A DNA stretch of 64,000 bases from Jatrophihabitans sp. (GCA_036389035.1 DASVQQ010000040.1:62001-126000), one strand, 5' to 3'; counted from the stretch's first letter, positions 26,374-35,554 are shown. Numbers and translations: made by a program. Notes: generated from the sequence alone by a model not told the origin.

Positions 26374-27165
26374 CTATCGCACATGGGTGACATCTCCGGC
26401 AGCCACCGGCACCACCGCCCCGCCGCCGGTGGGTCGCACCAGCAGCCGGCCGCCGTCATCGAGATCCAGCGCCCGGCCGAACAGGGTGTGGCTGCCCAGG
26501 TCTACCGACACCTCACTGCCCAGGGTCGCGCAGACGGCCCGGTACCCGCCGGCCAGCCCGCTCGATCCGGCGTTCCCGCCGTGCGCCTGCCAGGCGGTGT
26601 ACAGGCCGTCGAACCGGCTCAGAAAATCGACCAGCAACTCGGCGCGGTCGAGCTCGCGGTGGCCTTCGATCAACAACGAGGTAGCCGTCTCGACCGGCAG
26701 CTCAGCCTGGCTGGTCGAGACGTTCAGTCCCACCCCGACGACCACCGCGTCCTCACCCGATTGCACCAGGATCCCTGCCGCCTTGGCGCCCCGAGGCCCG
26801 AACAGCAGGTCGTTCGGCCACTTCAACCGGGCAGCCGAGCCCAGCGTGCGAGCCAGTGCCAGCCCGGTCAGCATCGGCAGCCAGCCCCAGCTCGCCACCG
26901 GCGGGGCGGGCCGCAACAGCACCGAGAAGGTCAGGCCCGCCCCGGCCGGTGACACCCAGCTGCGGCCCAGCCGTCCCCGCCCTCCCGACTGCAGCTCGGC
27001 CACCAGCACGGTGCCGGCCGGCGCGCCGGTCGACGCGGCGGCGAGCAGGTCGGCGTTGGTGGAGCCGGTCTCGGGCACCGCCTGGACCAGCCACCGGCCG
27101 GCCAGCCTGGCGGTCACCGCGTCGGCGTCCAGCGGAGAACGCGACTGCTGCCTCGGATGGGTCAT
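26374..27165 (-). CDS. birA: Biotin-[acetyl-CoA-carboxylase] ligase
   Basis: This is a 263-residue monofunctional BirA without the N-terminal repressor helix-turn-helix. Motifs in order are ETGSTNADL, the biotinyl-AMP loop GGRGRLGRSW, KWPNDLL, and KAAGIL. The C-terminal SH3-like domain follows. It joins biotin to the carrier lysine of the acyl-CoA carboxylase alpha subunit, whose gene is at 38115-39881. It is divergent from the carboxyltransferase gene, with 113 bases between the two starts, as in other actinobacteria. Confidence 0.95.
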   Translation of the reverse strand: MTHPRQQSRSPLDADAVTARLAGRWLVQAVPETGSTNADLLAAASTGAPAGTVLVAELQSGGRGRLGRSWVSPAGAGLTFSVLLRPAPPVASWGWLPMLTGLALARTLGSAARLKWPNDLLFGPRGAKAAGILVQSGEDAVVVGVGLNVSTSQAELPVETATSLLIEGHRELDRAELLVDFLSRFDGLYTAWQAHGGNAGSSGLAGGYRAVCATLGSEVSVDLGSHTLFGRALDLDDGGRLLVRPTGGGAVVPVAAGDVTHVR

Positions 27166-27278
27166 GGCTTCATTGTCGCCCGCCGCCTCGTTGGCGGGTC
27201 CGGGTCAGGCCGGCCCGGCCGCGAGGTCGGTCACTCCCGCAGGTGGGCGCGGTGCCTGTCGGACTAGGCTCACCCCTC

Positions 27279-28913
27279 ATGAGTGCTGACGTGGAGCCCG
27301 CCGCGGCAGGACCGGCAACCCAGCCCGGTCCGGCCCTGGATCCGCACAGCACCGCCGGCAAGCTCGCCGAGCTGCAAATCCGCTATGACGAGGCCGTCCA
27401 CGCCGGCTCGGAGCGGGCAGTGGCCAAGCAGCACGCCAAGGGCAAGCACACGGCACGCGAGCGGGTCGCGATGCTGCTGGACGAGGGCTCGTTCGTGGAG
27501 TTCGACGAGCTGGCCCGGCACCGCTCGACCATGTTCGGCCTGGAGGAGAACCGGCCCTACGGCGACGGGGTGGTCACCGGCTACGGAACCGTGGACGCCC
27601 GGCCGGTGTGCGTCTTCAGCCAGGACGTCACCGTGTTCGGCGGCGCGCTCGGCGAGGTGTACGGCGAGAAGATCGTCAAGGTCCAGGAATTCGCCCTCAA
27701 GACCGGCTGCCCGCTGGTCGGCATCAACGAGGGCGGCGGCGCGCGCATCCAGGAGGGCGTGGTCTCGCTCGGGCTCTACGGCGACATCTTCTACCGCAAC
27801 GTGCAGGCCTCCGGCGTCATCCCGCAGATCTCGCTGATCATGGGAGCGGCGGCCGGCGGCCACGTCTACTCCCCCGCGCTGACCGACTTCGTGGTGATGG
27901 TCGACAGCACCTCCCAGATGTTCATCACCGGCCCGGACGTGATCAAGACCGTCACCGGCGAGGACGTCAGCATGGAGGACCTCGGCGGCGCCCGGGTGCA
28001 CAACACCACCTCGGGCAACGCCCACTACCTCGGCATCGACGAGCGGGACGCCATCGACTACGTCAAGGCGCTGCTGTCCTACCTGCCCAGCAACAACATG
28101 GACCTGCCACCGGCCTTCGATCCGACGTCCGAGCTGCCCGCCGGCGAGCAGGACAGGTTCCTGGACACCTTCATCCCCGACTCGGCCAACCAGCCCTATG
28201 ACATGCACACGGTCATCGAGCACCTGGTGGACGACGCGGAATTCCTCGAGGTGCACGCCCTGTTCGCGCCGAACATCATCTGCGGGTTCGCCCGGATAGA
28301 CGGCCAGCCGGTCGGCGTGGTGGGAAACCAGCCGATGCGCTTCGCCGGCTGCCTGGACATCGACGCCTCCGAGAAGGCGGCGCGGTTCGTCCGCACCTGC
28401 GACGCGTTCAACGTGCCGGTGCTGACCCTGGTCGACGTCCCCGGCTTCCTGCCCGGCACCGACCAGGAGTGGCAGGGCATCATCCGGCGCGGCGCGAAGC
28501 TGATCTACGCCTACGGCGAGGCGACCGTCCCCAAGATCACCGTGATCATCCGCAAGGCCTTCGGCGGCGCCTACGACGTGATGGGCTCCAAGCACCTGGG
28601 CGCCGACGTCAACCTGGCCTGGCCGACCGCTCAGATCGCGGTGATGGGTGCCCAGGGCGCGGCCAACATCCTGTACCGCAAGGAGTTGGCCGAGCTCGCC
28701 GACGACCTGCCACGCCAGGAGGCCCGGCGGGCCGAGCTGGTCACCGAGTACGAGGACACCCTGATCAACCCCTACATCGCCGCCGAGCGCGGCTACCTGG
28801 ACTCGGTGATCCCGCCGTCGGAGACCAGGGCGCTGATCGTGAAGTCGCTGCGGATCCTCAAGACCAAGCGGCAGTCGCTGCCGCCGAAGAAGCACGGCAA
28901 CATTCCGCTATGA
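27279..28913 (+). CDS. pccB: Propionyl/acyl-CoA carboxylase carboxyltransferase (beta) subunit
   Basis: The ATG at 27279 gives a 544-residue protein, the normal length for AccD5/PccB. It has the paired crotonase-like halves: GINEGGGARIQEG and MGAAAGGHVYSPA in the first, and VDVPGFLPGTDQEWQGIIRRGAKL with KAFGGAYDVMGSK in the second. The family transfers carboxyl from carboxybiotin to propionyl-CoA, and often acetyl-CoA, forming methylmalonyl-CoA or malonyl-CoA. It overlaps the epsilon-subunit gene by four bases (ATGA) and lies beside birA. Methylmalonyl-CoA made here could feed the mutase encoded at 50-54 kb. Confidence 0.95.
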   Translation: MSADVEPAAAGPATQPGPALDPHSTAGKLAELQIRYDEAVHAGSERAVAKQHAKGKHTARERVAMLLDEGSFVEFDELARHRSTMFGLEENRPYGDGVVTGYGTVDARPVCVFSQDVTVFGGALGEVYGEKIVKVQEFALKTGCPLVGINEGGGARIQEGVVSLGLYGDIFYRNVQASGVIPQISLIMGAAAGGHVYSPALTDFVVMVDSTSQMFITGPDVIKTVTGEDVSMEDLGGARVHNTTSGNAHYLGIDERDAIDYVKALLSYLPSNNMDLPPAFDPTSELPAGEQDRFLDTFIPDSANQPYDMHTVIEHLVDDAEFLEVHALFAPNIICGFARIDGQPVGVVGNQPMRFAGCLDIDASEKAARFVRTCDAFNVPVLTLVDVPGFLPGTDQEWQGIIRRGAKLIYAYGEATVPKITVIIRKAFGGAYDVMGSKHLGADVNLAWPTAQIAVMGAQGAANILYRKELAELADDLPRQEARRAELVTEYEDTLINPYIAAERGYLDSVIPPSETRALIVKSLRILKTKRQSLPPKKHGNIPL

Positions 28914-29017
28914 CCGCTGCCGAGCCGATGACCGCTGCCGAGCGCGTGACCGCTGTCGAGCGCGGAACCGCTGCCGAGCGCGTGACCGCTGCCGAGCGCG
29001 GGACCGCTGTCGAGCCG
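28910..29017 (+). repeat. Six perfect-length 18-base tandem repeats in accE
   Basis: Units begin at 28910, 28928, 28946, 28964, 28982 and 29000, each close to RTGACCGCTGCCGAGCGC. Four of the six begin with ATG or GTG in the accE frame. They contribute residues 1-36 of the protein. Confidence 0.95.
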
Positions 29018-29215
29018 ATGTTTCAGATCACCGCCGGGCATCCCACGCCGGATGAGCTGGCGGCGGTCACCGTGCTGCTGCTCCGGATCGCCCGATCCCG
29101 GGCCGCCGGCGCGCAACCGCCGCAGCAGGTGGGCGGCTGGGCCGACCCGGCGCTGCGGTTGCGCCGGCCGCTGCCGCCCGGCCCCGGCGCCTGGCGCGCC
29201 TCGACCTGGGCCTGA
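28910..29215 (+). CDS. accE: Acyl-CoA carboxylase epsilon subunit with repeat-extended N-terminus
   Basis: The 101-residue product ends with the AccE signature: a short helix around HPTPDELAAVTVLLL, then W-x-D-P-A-L-R-L-R and a final W-R-A-S-T-W. The small epsilon subunit stabilises the alpha-beta carboxylase complex in actinobacteria. The start at 28910 overlaps the pccB stop. The first 36 residues are six copies of a six-residue unit (M/V/G-T-A-A/V-E-R/P). M37 at 29018 would be an ordinary AccE start, so the repeats look like an added tail. Confidence 0.9.
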   Translation: MTAAEPMTAAERVTAVERGTAAERVTAAERGTAVEPMFQITAGHPTPDELAAVTVLLLRIARSRAAGAQPPQQVGGWADPALRLRRPLPPGPGAWRASTWA

Positions 29216-29226
29216 CCCGCTCAGCT

Positions 29227-30048
29227 TCAGGGCAGCTGGTAGGGCGGCGTGGTGTCGCCGAAGACGTCGCCGCAGCCGCAGCCGCCCTGCTCGGCGGGCA
29301 GCTCGGCCAGCGTGGCGACCAGCAGCTCCCGCAGCTTCGGCAGGTTCGCGGCGAAGGTCTGCAGCACCTCGGCGTGCGTGACGCCGTGGCCCACCTCGAC
29401 GCCCGCGTCATGGTCGGTCACCAGGCACAGCGAGGTGAAGCACAGCGCCAGCTCGCGGGCCAGCGCGGCCTCGGGCATCGCGGTCATGCCGATGATGGTC
29501 GCGCCGCCGCGGCGGTAGTCCCGCGACTCGGCGCGGGTGGAGAACCGCGGGCCGTTGATCACGGCCAGGGTTCCAGAACCGGTCAACGGCACCCCGGCCG
29601 CCTGCGCCGCCCGCTGCGCGCCGGTCCGGCCGATCGGGCAGTACGGATCTGAGAACGACAGGTGGGCCACGCCGCTCTCGCCGTCGCTGTAAGTGTGCGG
29701 GCGGCCCCAGGTCCGGTCCAGGATCTGGTCGGGCAGCACCAGCGCGCCGGGGCCGAGCTCGGGCAGCAGCGAGCCCACCGCCGAGCCGGTCACGATCTGG
29801 CGGACCCCCACCGACCGCAGCGCCCACAGGTTGGCGCGATAGGGCACCCGGTGCGGCGGGAACCGGTGGTCCGAGCCGTGCCGCGGCAGGAACGCCACCT
29901 GCCGGCCGGCCAACGTCCCGAGGGTCAGCTCACCGCTCGGCTCGCCGTACGGGGTGTCGACCCGCACGCTCCGGGCCTGATCGAGCAGCGAGTAGAAACC
30001 GGATCCGCCGATGACGCCGATATCGGCCTGCGAGGTAGCCACCCGCAC
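29227..30048 (-). CDS. mtnP: S-methyl-5'-thioadenosine / purine nucleoside phosphorylase
   Basis: The 273-residue protein has the trimeric MTAP pattern: IGVIGGSGFY at the N-terminus, FLPRHGSDHRFPPH for phosphate and ribose binding, INGPRFSTRAESRDYR, and TAMPEAALARELALC for the base pocket. These enzymes split methylthioadenosine or methylthioinosine into base and sugar phosphate for methionine salvage. The Cys-rich end (GGCGCGD) is a small oddity. Start is GTG. It is convergent with accE. Confidence 0.9.
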   Translation of the reverse strand: MRVATSQADIGVIGGSGFYSLLDQARSVRVDTPYGEPSGELTLGTLAGRQVAFLPRHGSDHRFPPHRVPYRANLWALRSVGVRQIVTGSAVGSLLPELGPGALVLPDQILDRTWGRPHTYSDGESGVAHLSFSDPYCPIGRTGAQRAAQAAGVPLTGSGTLAVINGPRFSTRAESRDYRRGGATIIGMTAMPEAALARELALCFTSLCLVTDHDAGVEVGHGVTHAEVLQTFAANLPKLRELLVATLAELPAEQGGCGCGDVFGDTTPPYQLP

Positions 30049-30161
30049 ACCGTAGCGAGCGCCGGCCTGTGAGATGCGCCCTGCCCGGCTTGGCGTTGCG
30101 CCCGGAGTAGGGAGATAGTAGGACGTCAGAACATCGGTTTTGTCAGACCGGGAGCCACGAG

Positions 30162-31310
30162 ATGCAGCGCAAGCACTATGACGAGGACCATCTCGCCTTC
30201 GGCGACGCGGTACGCACCTTCATCACCAAGGAGATGCAGCCGGACTACCTGGCGTGGGAGGCGGCGGGGCTGGCCCCGCGCGAGCTGTTCCGGACCGCCG
30301 GCGCCAACGGCTTTCTGGGAATGCAGGTGCCCGAGCAGTACGGCGGCGGCGGGACCACGGACTTCCGGTTCAACCAGATCCTCGGCGAGGAGCTGATGCT
30401 GGCCGGCGTCGGCGGCGCGGGGCTGGGCATCACCCTGCACAACGACATCTGCCTGCCGTACTTCCTGCACTACTGCACCGAGGAGCAGAAGCAGCGCTGG
30501 CTGCCCGGCATCGCCTCGGGCGAGCTGATCACCGCGGTGGCGATGACCGAGCCGGGCGCGGGTTCTGACCTGGCCGGCATCCGCACCTCAGCCCTGCCTG
30601 ACGATGACGGCCTGATCGTCAACGGCTCCAAGACCTTCATCACCAATGGCATCAACGCCGACCTGGTGATCACCGCGGTGCGCACCGGCCCGGATCGGCA
30701 CAAGGGTCTGAGCCTGGTCGTCGTGGAACGGGGCATGCCGGGCTTCGAGCGCGGCCGCAACCTCGAGAAGCTGGGCATGCACTCCCAGGACACCGCCGAG
30801 CTGTCCTTCACCGACGTCCGGGTGCCGGCGGCCAACATCCTGGGCGAGCCGGGCAGCGGCTTTCACAGCCTGGTGTCCAACCTGCCGCAGGAGCGGATGT
30901 CGATCGCGATCTCAGGAGTGGCCGGCGCCCGGGCGGCCCTGAACTGGACGATCAGCTACGTCCGCGAGCGCAAGGCGTTCGGCAAGTCGATCGGCTCGCT
31001 GCAGAACACCCGCTTCGTGCTGGCCGAGATCGCCACCGAGGTCGACGTCGCGCAGGCCTACATCGACCAGTGCGTCGACGCGCTGTCGATCGGGGACCTG
31101 AGCCCCGAGGACGCCGCCAAGGCCAAGTGGTGGGCCACCGAGTTGCAGGGCCGGGCGGTCGACCGGTGCCTGCAGCTGCACGGCGGCTACGGCTACATGC
31201 AGGAGTACCCGATCGCCCGCGCCTACGCCGACGCCCGGGTCACCCGGATCTACGGCGGCGCCACCGAGATCATGAAAGAGATCATCGGCAAGTCGCTCAA
31301 GCTCGGCTGA
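30162..31310 (+). CDS. Acyl-CoA dehydrogenase
   Basis: The ATG at 30162 follows GGGAG with good spacing. This 382-residue flavoenzyme shows the family in order: an N-terminal helical domain (RELFRTAGANGFLGMQVPEQYGG), the FAD loop VAMTEPGAGSDLAG and SKTFITNGINADL, the middle beta domain, then RKAFGKSIGSLQNTRF and QLHGGYGYMQEYPIAR. The end is IYGGATEIMKEIIGKSL, a variant common in long-chain FadE proteins. It oxidises an acyl-CoA to the enoyl-CoA and passes electrons to ETF. The substrate is not determined. Confidence 0.93.
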   Translation: MQRKHYDEDHLAFGDAVRTFITKEMQPDYLAWEAAGLAPRELFRTAGANGFLGMQVPEQYGGGGTTDFRFNQILGEELMLAGVGGAGLGITLHNDICLPYFLHYCTEEQKQRWLPGIASGELITAVAMTEPGAGSDLAGIRTSALPDDDGLIVNGSKTFITNGINADLVITAVRTGPDRHKGLSLVVVERGMPGFERGRNLEKLGMHSQDTAELSFTDVRVPAANILGEPGSGFHSLVSNLPQERMSIAISGVAGARAALNWTISYVRERKAFGKSIGSLQNTRFVLAEIATEVDVAQAYIDQCVDALSIGDLSPEDAAKAKWWATELQGRAVDRCLQLHGGYGYMQEYPIARAYADARVTRIYGGATEIMKEIIGKSLKLG

Positions 31311-31331
31311 GCTAACCTCTGCGCTTCGACG

Positions 31332-31391
31332 CATTGTGCGGCCCGAACTGCTGCTGTGCGCGATTTCAGCGACAGTTCGGCCCGCACAATG
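31332..31391. repeat. 19-base inverted repeat between fadE-type gene and maf
   Basis: The arms at 31332-31350 and 31373-31391 are complementary at 18 of 19 positions, with a 22-base loop. The element follows the acyl-CoA dehydrogenase stop by 21 bases and ends 31 bases before the Maf ATG. It could act as a terminator or be a dispersed palindromic repeat; no T-tract follows. Confidence 0.8.
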
Positions 31392-31422
31392 ACGTGCGCT
31401 TCCCTGCGTGAGAGAAGGACGG

Positions 31423-32031
31423 ATGACGCGGTTCCTGCTCGCTTCGGCCTCGTCGGGCCGATTGCGGACGCTGCGCAATGCCGGCGTCGAACCCGAGGTC
31501 GAGGTGTCGGGGGTGGACGAGGACGCGATCACCGCGGCCACCCCGGCCGAACTGGTGCGCGAGCTGGCACACGCCAAGGCGGTCACGGTCGCCGGTCGGC
31601 AGCGCGGTGAGCTGCTGGTGCTGGGCTGCGACTCGCTGCTCGAACTCGACGGTTGCGCGTTGGGCAAGCCTGCCTCGGCCGAAGAGGCCATCGCGCGCTG
31701 GAAGTCCATGCGCGGACGGACCGCGGTGCTGCACACCGGCCACACCCTGATCGAGGTTGTGGACTCGGCGGTCGGGCGGGTGCTGGACCGGGTGGCCAGC
31801 ACCGAAGTGCGCTTCGCCGATCCCTCCGACGCCGAGGTTGAGGCTTACGTCGGCACCGGCGAGCCGCTGCGGGTGGCCGGCGCCTTCACCATCGACGGCT
31901 TCGGCGGCTGGTTCGTCGAGGCGGTGGCAGGCGATCACCACAACGTGGTTGGGCTGTCGCTGCCGCTGCTGCGCCGGATGCTGCTGGACTTTGGCTACGC
32001 GGTCACCGATTTACCAGCGCAACCGACCTGA
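31423..32031 (+). CDS. maf: Maf-family nucleotide pyrophosphatase
   Basis: The ATG at 31423 lies behind AGAAGGA; an in-frame GTG at 31408 is less likely. The 202-residue protein begins FLLASASSGRLRTLRNAG, the Maf substrate loop. It has VSGVDEDA, a CDSLLEL strand with the catalytic aspartate, GKP, and the WKSMRGRTAVLHTG block. Maf proteins hydrolyse non-canonical or excess NTPs such as dTTP/UTP and modified forms. The gene sits between accE and accA in the same relative place in mycobacteria. Confidence 0.92.
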   Translation: MTRFLLASASSGRLRTLRNAGVEPEVEVSGVDEDAITAATPAELVRELAHAKAVTVAGRQRGELLVLGCDSLLELDGCALGKPASAEEAIARWKSMRGRTAVLHTGHTLIEVVDSAVGRVLDRVASTEVRFADPSDAEVEAYVGTGEPLRVAGAFTIDGFGGWFVEAVAGDHHNVVGLSLPLLRRMLLDFGYAVTDLPAQPT

Positions 32032-32207
32032 GGTTGGCCAGGTCGGTGCGTCCGCTGTGGGCCCAGACCATGATGTGGTGGCGTTGGCACTACTTGGAGG
32101 ACTTGTCGCAGCGAGAAGGTGCGGTCGAAGTCCGCGCCTGCTGGCGAGCCAAGACGCGTCGGCTACGGCTCATCACGCCGACCCAGGCTCTCGGACACAT
32201 AGCTCGG

Positions 32208-32570
32208 TCAGTCGTCCTCGTCCCAGACGTGCGGTTCGACAATCCATAGCTCGCCGGGGTTCCGCCGCTCAGCAGCGTTCCCTGGCGGCATCGTCGCCAG
32301 CATCGCCACAGAGGAGTTTTGCTCGACGACGTGCGCCATGTGCGTGACCACGCAGGCAGCAGGCTCATTGGGGTCGTTCATCCCATCGCCCACTAGCCAA
32401 CTTCCATCTGAGTCATGGATGACGAGGCGTGCAGGCTCATCGCCGCGAAGAACAGTCACCTGGACAACGGCCCCCAAGTTCGCTGGAAACCGGCCGCCCG
32501 GAAATGGAAAGGGAAGGTGGCGGAAGACCTCGCGCGGGTCGCCTTGCTGTCCTGCCTGAGGCGAGTCCAT
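32208..32570 (-). CDS. Small soluble protein of unknown function
   Basis: This 120-residue acidic protein has a beta-rich core around VTVLRGDEPARLVIHDSDGSWLVGDG. A helix-like stretch (CVVTHMAHVVEQNSSVAMLATMPPGNAAER) and WIVEPHVWDEDD at the end follow. Short bacterial proteins with an H-D-x-D-G-x-W-x-x-x-x-G pattern near a PPGNxAxR-type turn occur next to toxins and elsewhere, so an immunity-type role is possible, but no family is firmly recognised. It is flanked by short gene-free stretches on both sides and is convergent with maf. Confidence 0.6.
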   Translation of the reverse strand: MDSPQAGQQGDPREVFRHLPFPFPGGRFPANLGAVVQVTVLRGDEPARLVIHDSDGSWLVGDGMNDPNEPAACVVTHMAHVVEQNSSVAMLATMPPGNAAERRNPGELWIVEPHVWDEDD

Positions 32571-32646
32571 TGAGCGAGGCTATCGCCGGATAGCCACCTT
32601 CGCCGTCGAGGGTGGCTTAGGCATGGACGAGATTTGCCGAGGTTGG

Positions 32647-34170
32647 TTAGACCGGCGGCACCCCGTGGCGCTTGTCGGCCAGCGGCCGGGCCTTGCCGGC
32701 CAGCGCGGCGAACCGCTGGGCGAGCTCGGCCCGCAGCTCGGACGGGTTGATGATCACGTCGATCACCAGGTCGGCGGCCAGCCGCAGCAGGTCGACGTCC
32801 TCCTCGTACTCGGCCCGCTTGGCCTTGACGAAGGCGGCCTGCTCCTCCGGGTCGGCGATCTCGGCGATCTTGTTGGCGTAGACGGCGTTCACCGCCGCTT
32901 CGGGCCCCATCACCGCGACCCGGGCGGTCGGCAGCGCGATGCAGGCGTCCGGCATGAAACCGGGACCGGCCATCGCGTAGAGGCCGGCGCCGTAGGCCTT
33001 GCGGACCAGCACCGACAGCTGGGCCACGTTCGCCTCGGAGACGGCGGTGATCATCTTGGCGCCGTGCCGGATGATGCCCTGGCGCTCCACCTCGGATCCG
33101 ATCATGAACCCGGGCACGTCGGCCAAGTAGAGCAGGCTGACGTTGAAGGCGTCGCAGAGCCAGATGAACCGGGCCGCCTTGTCGGCGGAGTCGCCGAACA
33201 GCACCCCACCGCGGACGGCGGAGTTGTTGGCCACCACGCCCACCGGCCGGCCGTCGATCCGGGCCAGCCCGGTGATGAGCTCGGCCGCGAACTCGGGCTT
33301 GACCTCGAAGAACGAGTCGGCGTCGATCAGGCCGTCGATCACCTCGTGCATGTCGAAGGGCATCGACTCGGCGACCGGCACCACGTCATCAGCCAGCTCC
33401 ACGGCCGGGGCCTCGGCGGCGTAGGACGGCGCCGGCAGCCGCCAGTTCAGCGGCAGGTAGCTGAAGAACAGCTTGGCCTGCTCGATGGCGTCGGCGTCAT
33501 CGTTGGCCAGGTTGTCACCGCAGCCCGAGACGGTGGCGTGCATCCGGGCGCCGCCCATCTCTTGCAGGCTGACCTTCTCGCCGACGACCATCTCGGCCAT
33601 CCGGGGCGAGCCGAGGTACATCGAGGCGTTGGCCTCGACCATGATCACGATGTCGCAGAACGCCGGAATGTAGGCGCCGCCGGCCGCGGACGGGCCGAAC
33701 AGGCAGCAGATCTGGGGCACCTTGCCCGACAGCGCCACCTGGTTGTGAAAGATCCGCCCCGCGCCGCGGCGGCCCGGGAACAGCGCCACCTGGTCGGTGA
33801 TCCGGGCGCCGGCCGAGTCGATCAGCCAGAAGATCGGCAGCTCCTCGACCAGGGCGCGCTCGGTGATCCGGATGATCTTCTCCACCGTCCGGGCGCCCCA
33901 CGAGCCGGCCTTGACGGTCGGGTCGTTGGCCACCACCAGCGCCGGCCGGCCCTCGACCAGCCCCTGGCCGGTCACCACCCCGTCTGCCGGCAGCCCCGGC
34001 GCGGTGGCGTTGGCCAGCTGGGCGTCCTCGACGAAGGAGCCCTCGTCGAACAGCAGGGCGATCCGATCCCGGACGTAGAGCTTGTGGGCGTCGGCCAGCT
34101 TGGCAGCGGCCTTGGCCGGTGGTGCGAGGGTGGCCGCGCGGGCCGTGGCCACCTTCTCGGCGTCCGACAT
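32647..34170 (-). CDS. Acyl-CoA carboxylase carboxyltransferase subunit (second copy)
   Basis: This 507-residue protein is a carboxyltransferase with both halves intact: WLIDSAGARITDQV, GPSAAGGAYIPA, VADVPGF-type sequence (LADVPGFMIGSEVE), and KAYGAGLYAMAGPGF. The FMIG and GAG variants differ from the PccB at 27279, which points to a different acyl-CoA. Branched-chain enoyl-CoA substrates (methylcrotonyl- or related) are typical of copies paired with an acyl-CoA dehydrogenase and a LiuR-type regulator, as here. It would need a biotinylated alpha subunit; the only one in view is at 38115. Confidence 0.9.
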   Translation of the reverse strand: MSDAEKVATARAATLAPPAKAAAKLADAHKLYVRDRIALLFDEGSFVEDAQLANATAPGLPADGVVTGQGLVEGRPALVVANDPTVKAGSWGARTVEKIIRITERALVEELPIFWLIDSAGARITDQVALFPGRRGAGRIFHNQVALSGKVPQICCLFGPSAAGGAYIPAFCDIVIMVEANASMYLGSPRMAEMVVGEKVSLQEMGGARMHATVSGCGDNLANDDADAIEQAKLFFSYLPLNWRLPAPSYAAEAPAVELADDVVPVAESMPFDMHEVIDGLIDADSFFEVKPEFAAELITGLARIDGRPVGVVANNSAVRGGVLFGDSADKAARFIWLCDAFNVSLLYLADVPGFMIGSEVERQGIIRHGAKMITAVSEANVAQLSVLVRKAYGAGLYAMAGPGFMPDACIALPTARVAVMGPEAAVNAVYANKIAEIADPEEQAAFVKAKRAEYEEDVDLLRLAADLVIDVIINPSELRAELAQRFAALAGKARPLADKRHGVPPV

Positions 34171-34333
34171 GCGCTCTCCTGTCCCGGCTCTCGTGATGGG
34201 TCGATCTCGTGTGAGTCGATCTCGTAGTGGTGGTGCACGCCAGGGCGGTCAAAACGTATACGCGATCGCCGAGGACTCCTCGACCGGCCTAACCCGCCGG
34301 CCGAAGGTCGCGCGCTATTCGACGGGGAGCGCG

Positions 34334-35497
34334 CTATTCGACGGGAAGGCCGAGCGCGCGGGCGATGACCATGCGCTGCACCTCGGAGGTGCCTTCGCCG
34401 ATCTCGAGGATCTTCGCGTCGCGATAGAACCGCGCCACCGGGTACTCCTCCATGAAGCCGTAGCCACCGAAGACCTGGGTCGCTACCCGGGTGGCCGAGA
34501 CCGCGGCTTCGCTGGAGAACAGCTTGGCGATCGCGGCCGCGTGCTTGACCTCCTTGGCCGAACGTCCGGCGTCCTTGAGCCAGGCAGCCTTGTAGGTCAG
34601 CGTCCGGGCCGCCTCGACGGCGACCGCGAGATCGCTGATCGCGAAGGCGACCGCCTGCCGGGCGCCGATCGGCTTGCCGAAGGTGTGGCGCTCCTTGGCG
34701 TAGCGCAGCGACTCGTCCAGGCAGGCCTGGGCCAGCCCGACGGCCAGCGCCGAGATGGCGATCCGGCCGTCGTCGAGGATGGCCAGGAACTGCTTGAAGC
34801 CGGTTCCGCGGGGGCCGACCAGGTTGGCCTCGGGCACCCGGCAGCCGTCGAAGACCAGGCCGTGGGTGTCCGAAATCCGCCAACCGAGCTTGTCGTAGGG
34901 CGGCTGGACCTCGAAGCCGGGGGTGCCGCTGGGGATCAGGATCGCCGAGATCTCGGGCTTGCCGTCCACCATGCCGGTCCGCGCGGTCACGGTGACCAGC
35001 GAGGTGATCGACGAGCCGGAGTTGGTGATGAAGGCCTTGGCGCCGTTGATGACCCACTCGCCGTCGACCAGTTCAGCCCTGGTGCGGGTTGCGCCGGCGT
35101 CCGAGCCGGCCTCGGGCTCGGTCAGGCCGAAACCGGCCAGGGTGCGCCCGGCGACCAGGTCGGGCAGCCAGCGCTGCTTCTGCTCGTCGCTGCCGAAGCT
35201 CAGGATCGGGTTGATGCCCAGGCCCACGCCCGCCGAGAGGGTGATGCCGATGGACTGGTCCACCCGGCCGAGCTCTTCGATGGCCACGCAGAGGGAGGTG
35301 AAATCGGCTCCGGCGCCGCCGTACTCCTCGGGGACCACCAGGCCGAACAGGCCCAGCTCGCCCATCTTGGGGATCAGCTCGACCGGGAAGTAGTGCTCGC
35401 GGTCCCACTTCGCCACGTGCGGGGCGACCTCGGACTCGGCGAAGTCGCGGACGACCTTGCGGAAGACTTCGTGGTCGGCTGACAGCTCGAAGGACAT
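34334..35497 (-). CDS. Acyl-CoA dehydrogenase, probably branched-chain or medium-chain
   Basis: The ATG at 35497 is preceded by GGGAG five bases away; the frame stays open to 35839 through the operator array, which is not coding. The 387-residue protein has the FAD motif FGLTEPEAGSDAG, KAFITNSGSS, KERHTFGKPIGARQAV, and FGGYGFMEEYPVARFYRD. The end EIGEGTSEVQRMVIAR contains the glutamate usual for medium-chain and isovaleryl-type dehydrogenases. It lies 163 bases upstream of the carboxyltransferase on the same strand and is divergent from a MerR regulator. The module would suit leucine or related branched-chain degradation. Confidence 0.92.
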   Translation of the reverse strand: MSFELSADHEVFRKVVRDFAESEVAPHVAKWDREHYFPVELIPKMGELGLFGLVVPEEYGGAGADFTSLCVAIEELGRVDQSIGITLSAGVGLGINPILSFGSDEQKQRWLPDLVAGRTLAGFGLTEPEAGSDAGATRTRAELVDGEWVINGAKAFITNSGSSITSLVTVTARTGMVDGKPEISAILIPSGTPGFEVQPPYDKLGWRISDTHGLVFDGCRVPEANLVGPRGTGFKQFLAILDDGRIAISALAVGLAQACLDESLRYAKERHTFGKPIGARQAVAFAISDLAVAVEAARTLTYKAAWLKDAGRSAKEVKHAAAIAKLFSSEAAVSATRVATQVFGGYGFMEEYPVARFYRDAKILEIGEGTSEVQRMVIARALGLPVE

Positions 35498-35554
35498 GGC
35501 GACTCCCGGCGCTGGACGAGCCCCCGGCAGCGGCTGAGCACCGGGCGAGCGGCT

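Noticed and set aside
27270..28895. Minus-strand frame opposite pccB
   Set aside because: The plus strand encodes a well-conserved carboxyltransferase; the reverse frame is low-complexity Asp/His/Val/Gly-rich sequence.
32034..32249. Short plus-strand frame with a Trp-rich start (AQTMMWWRWHY)
   Set aside because: Only a TTG start directly next to purines and overlap with the better minus-strand gene. Could be real but cannot be supported.
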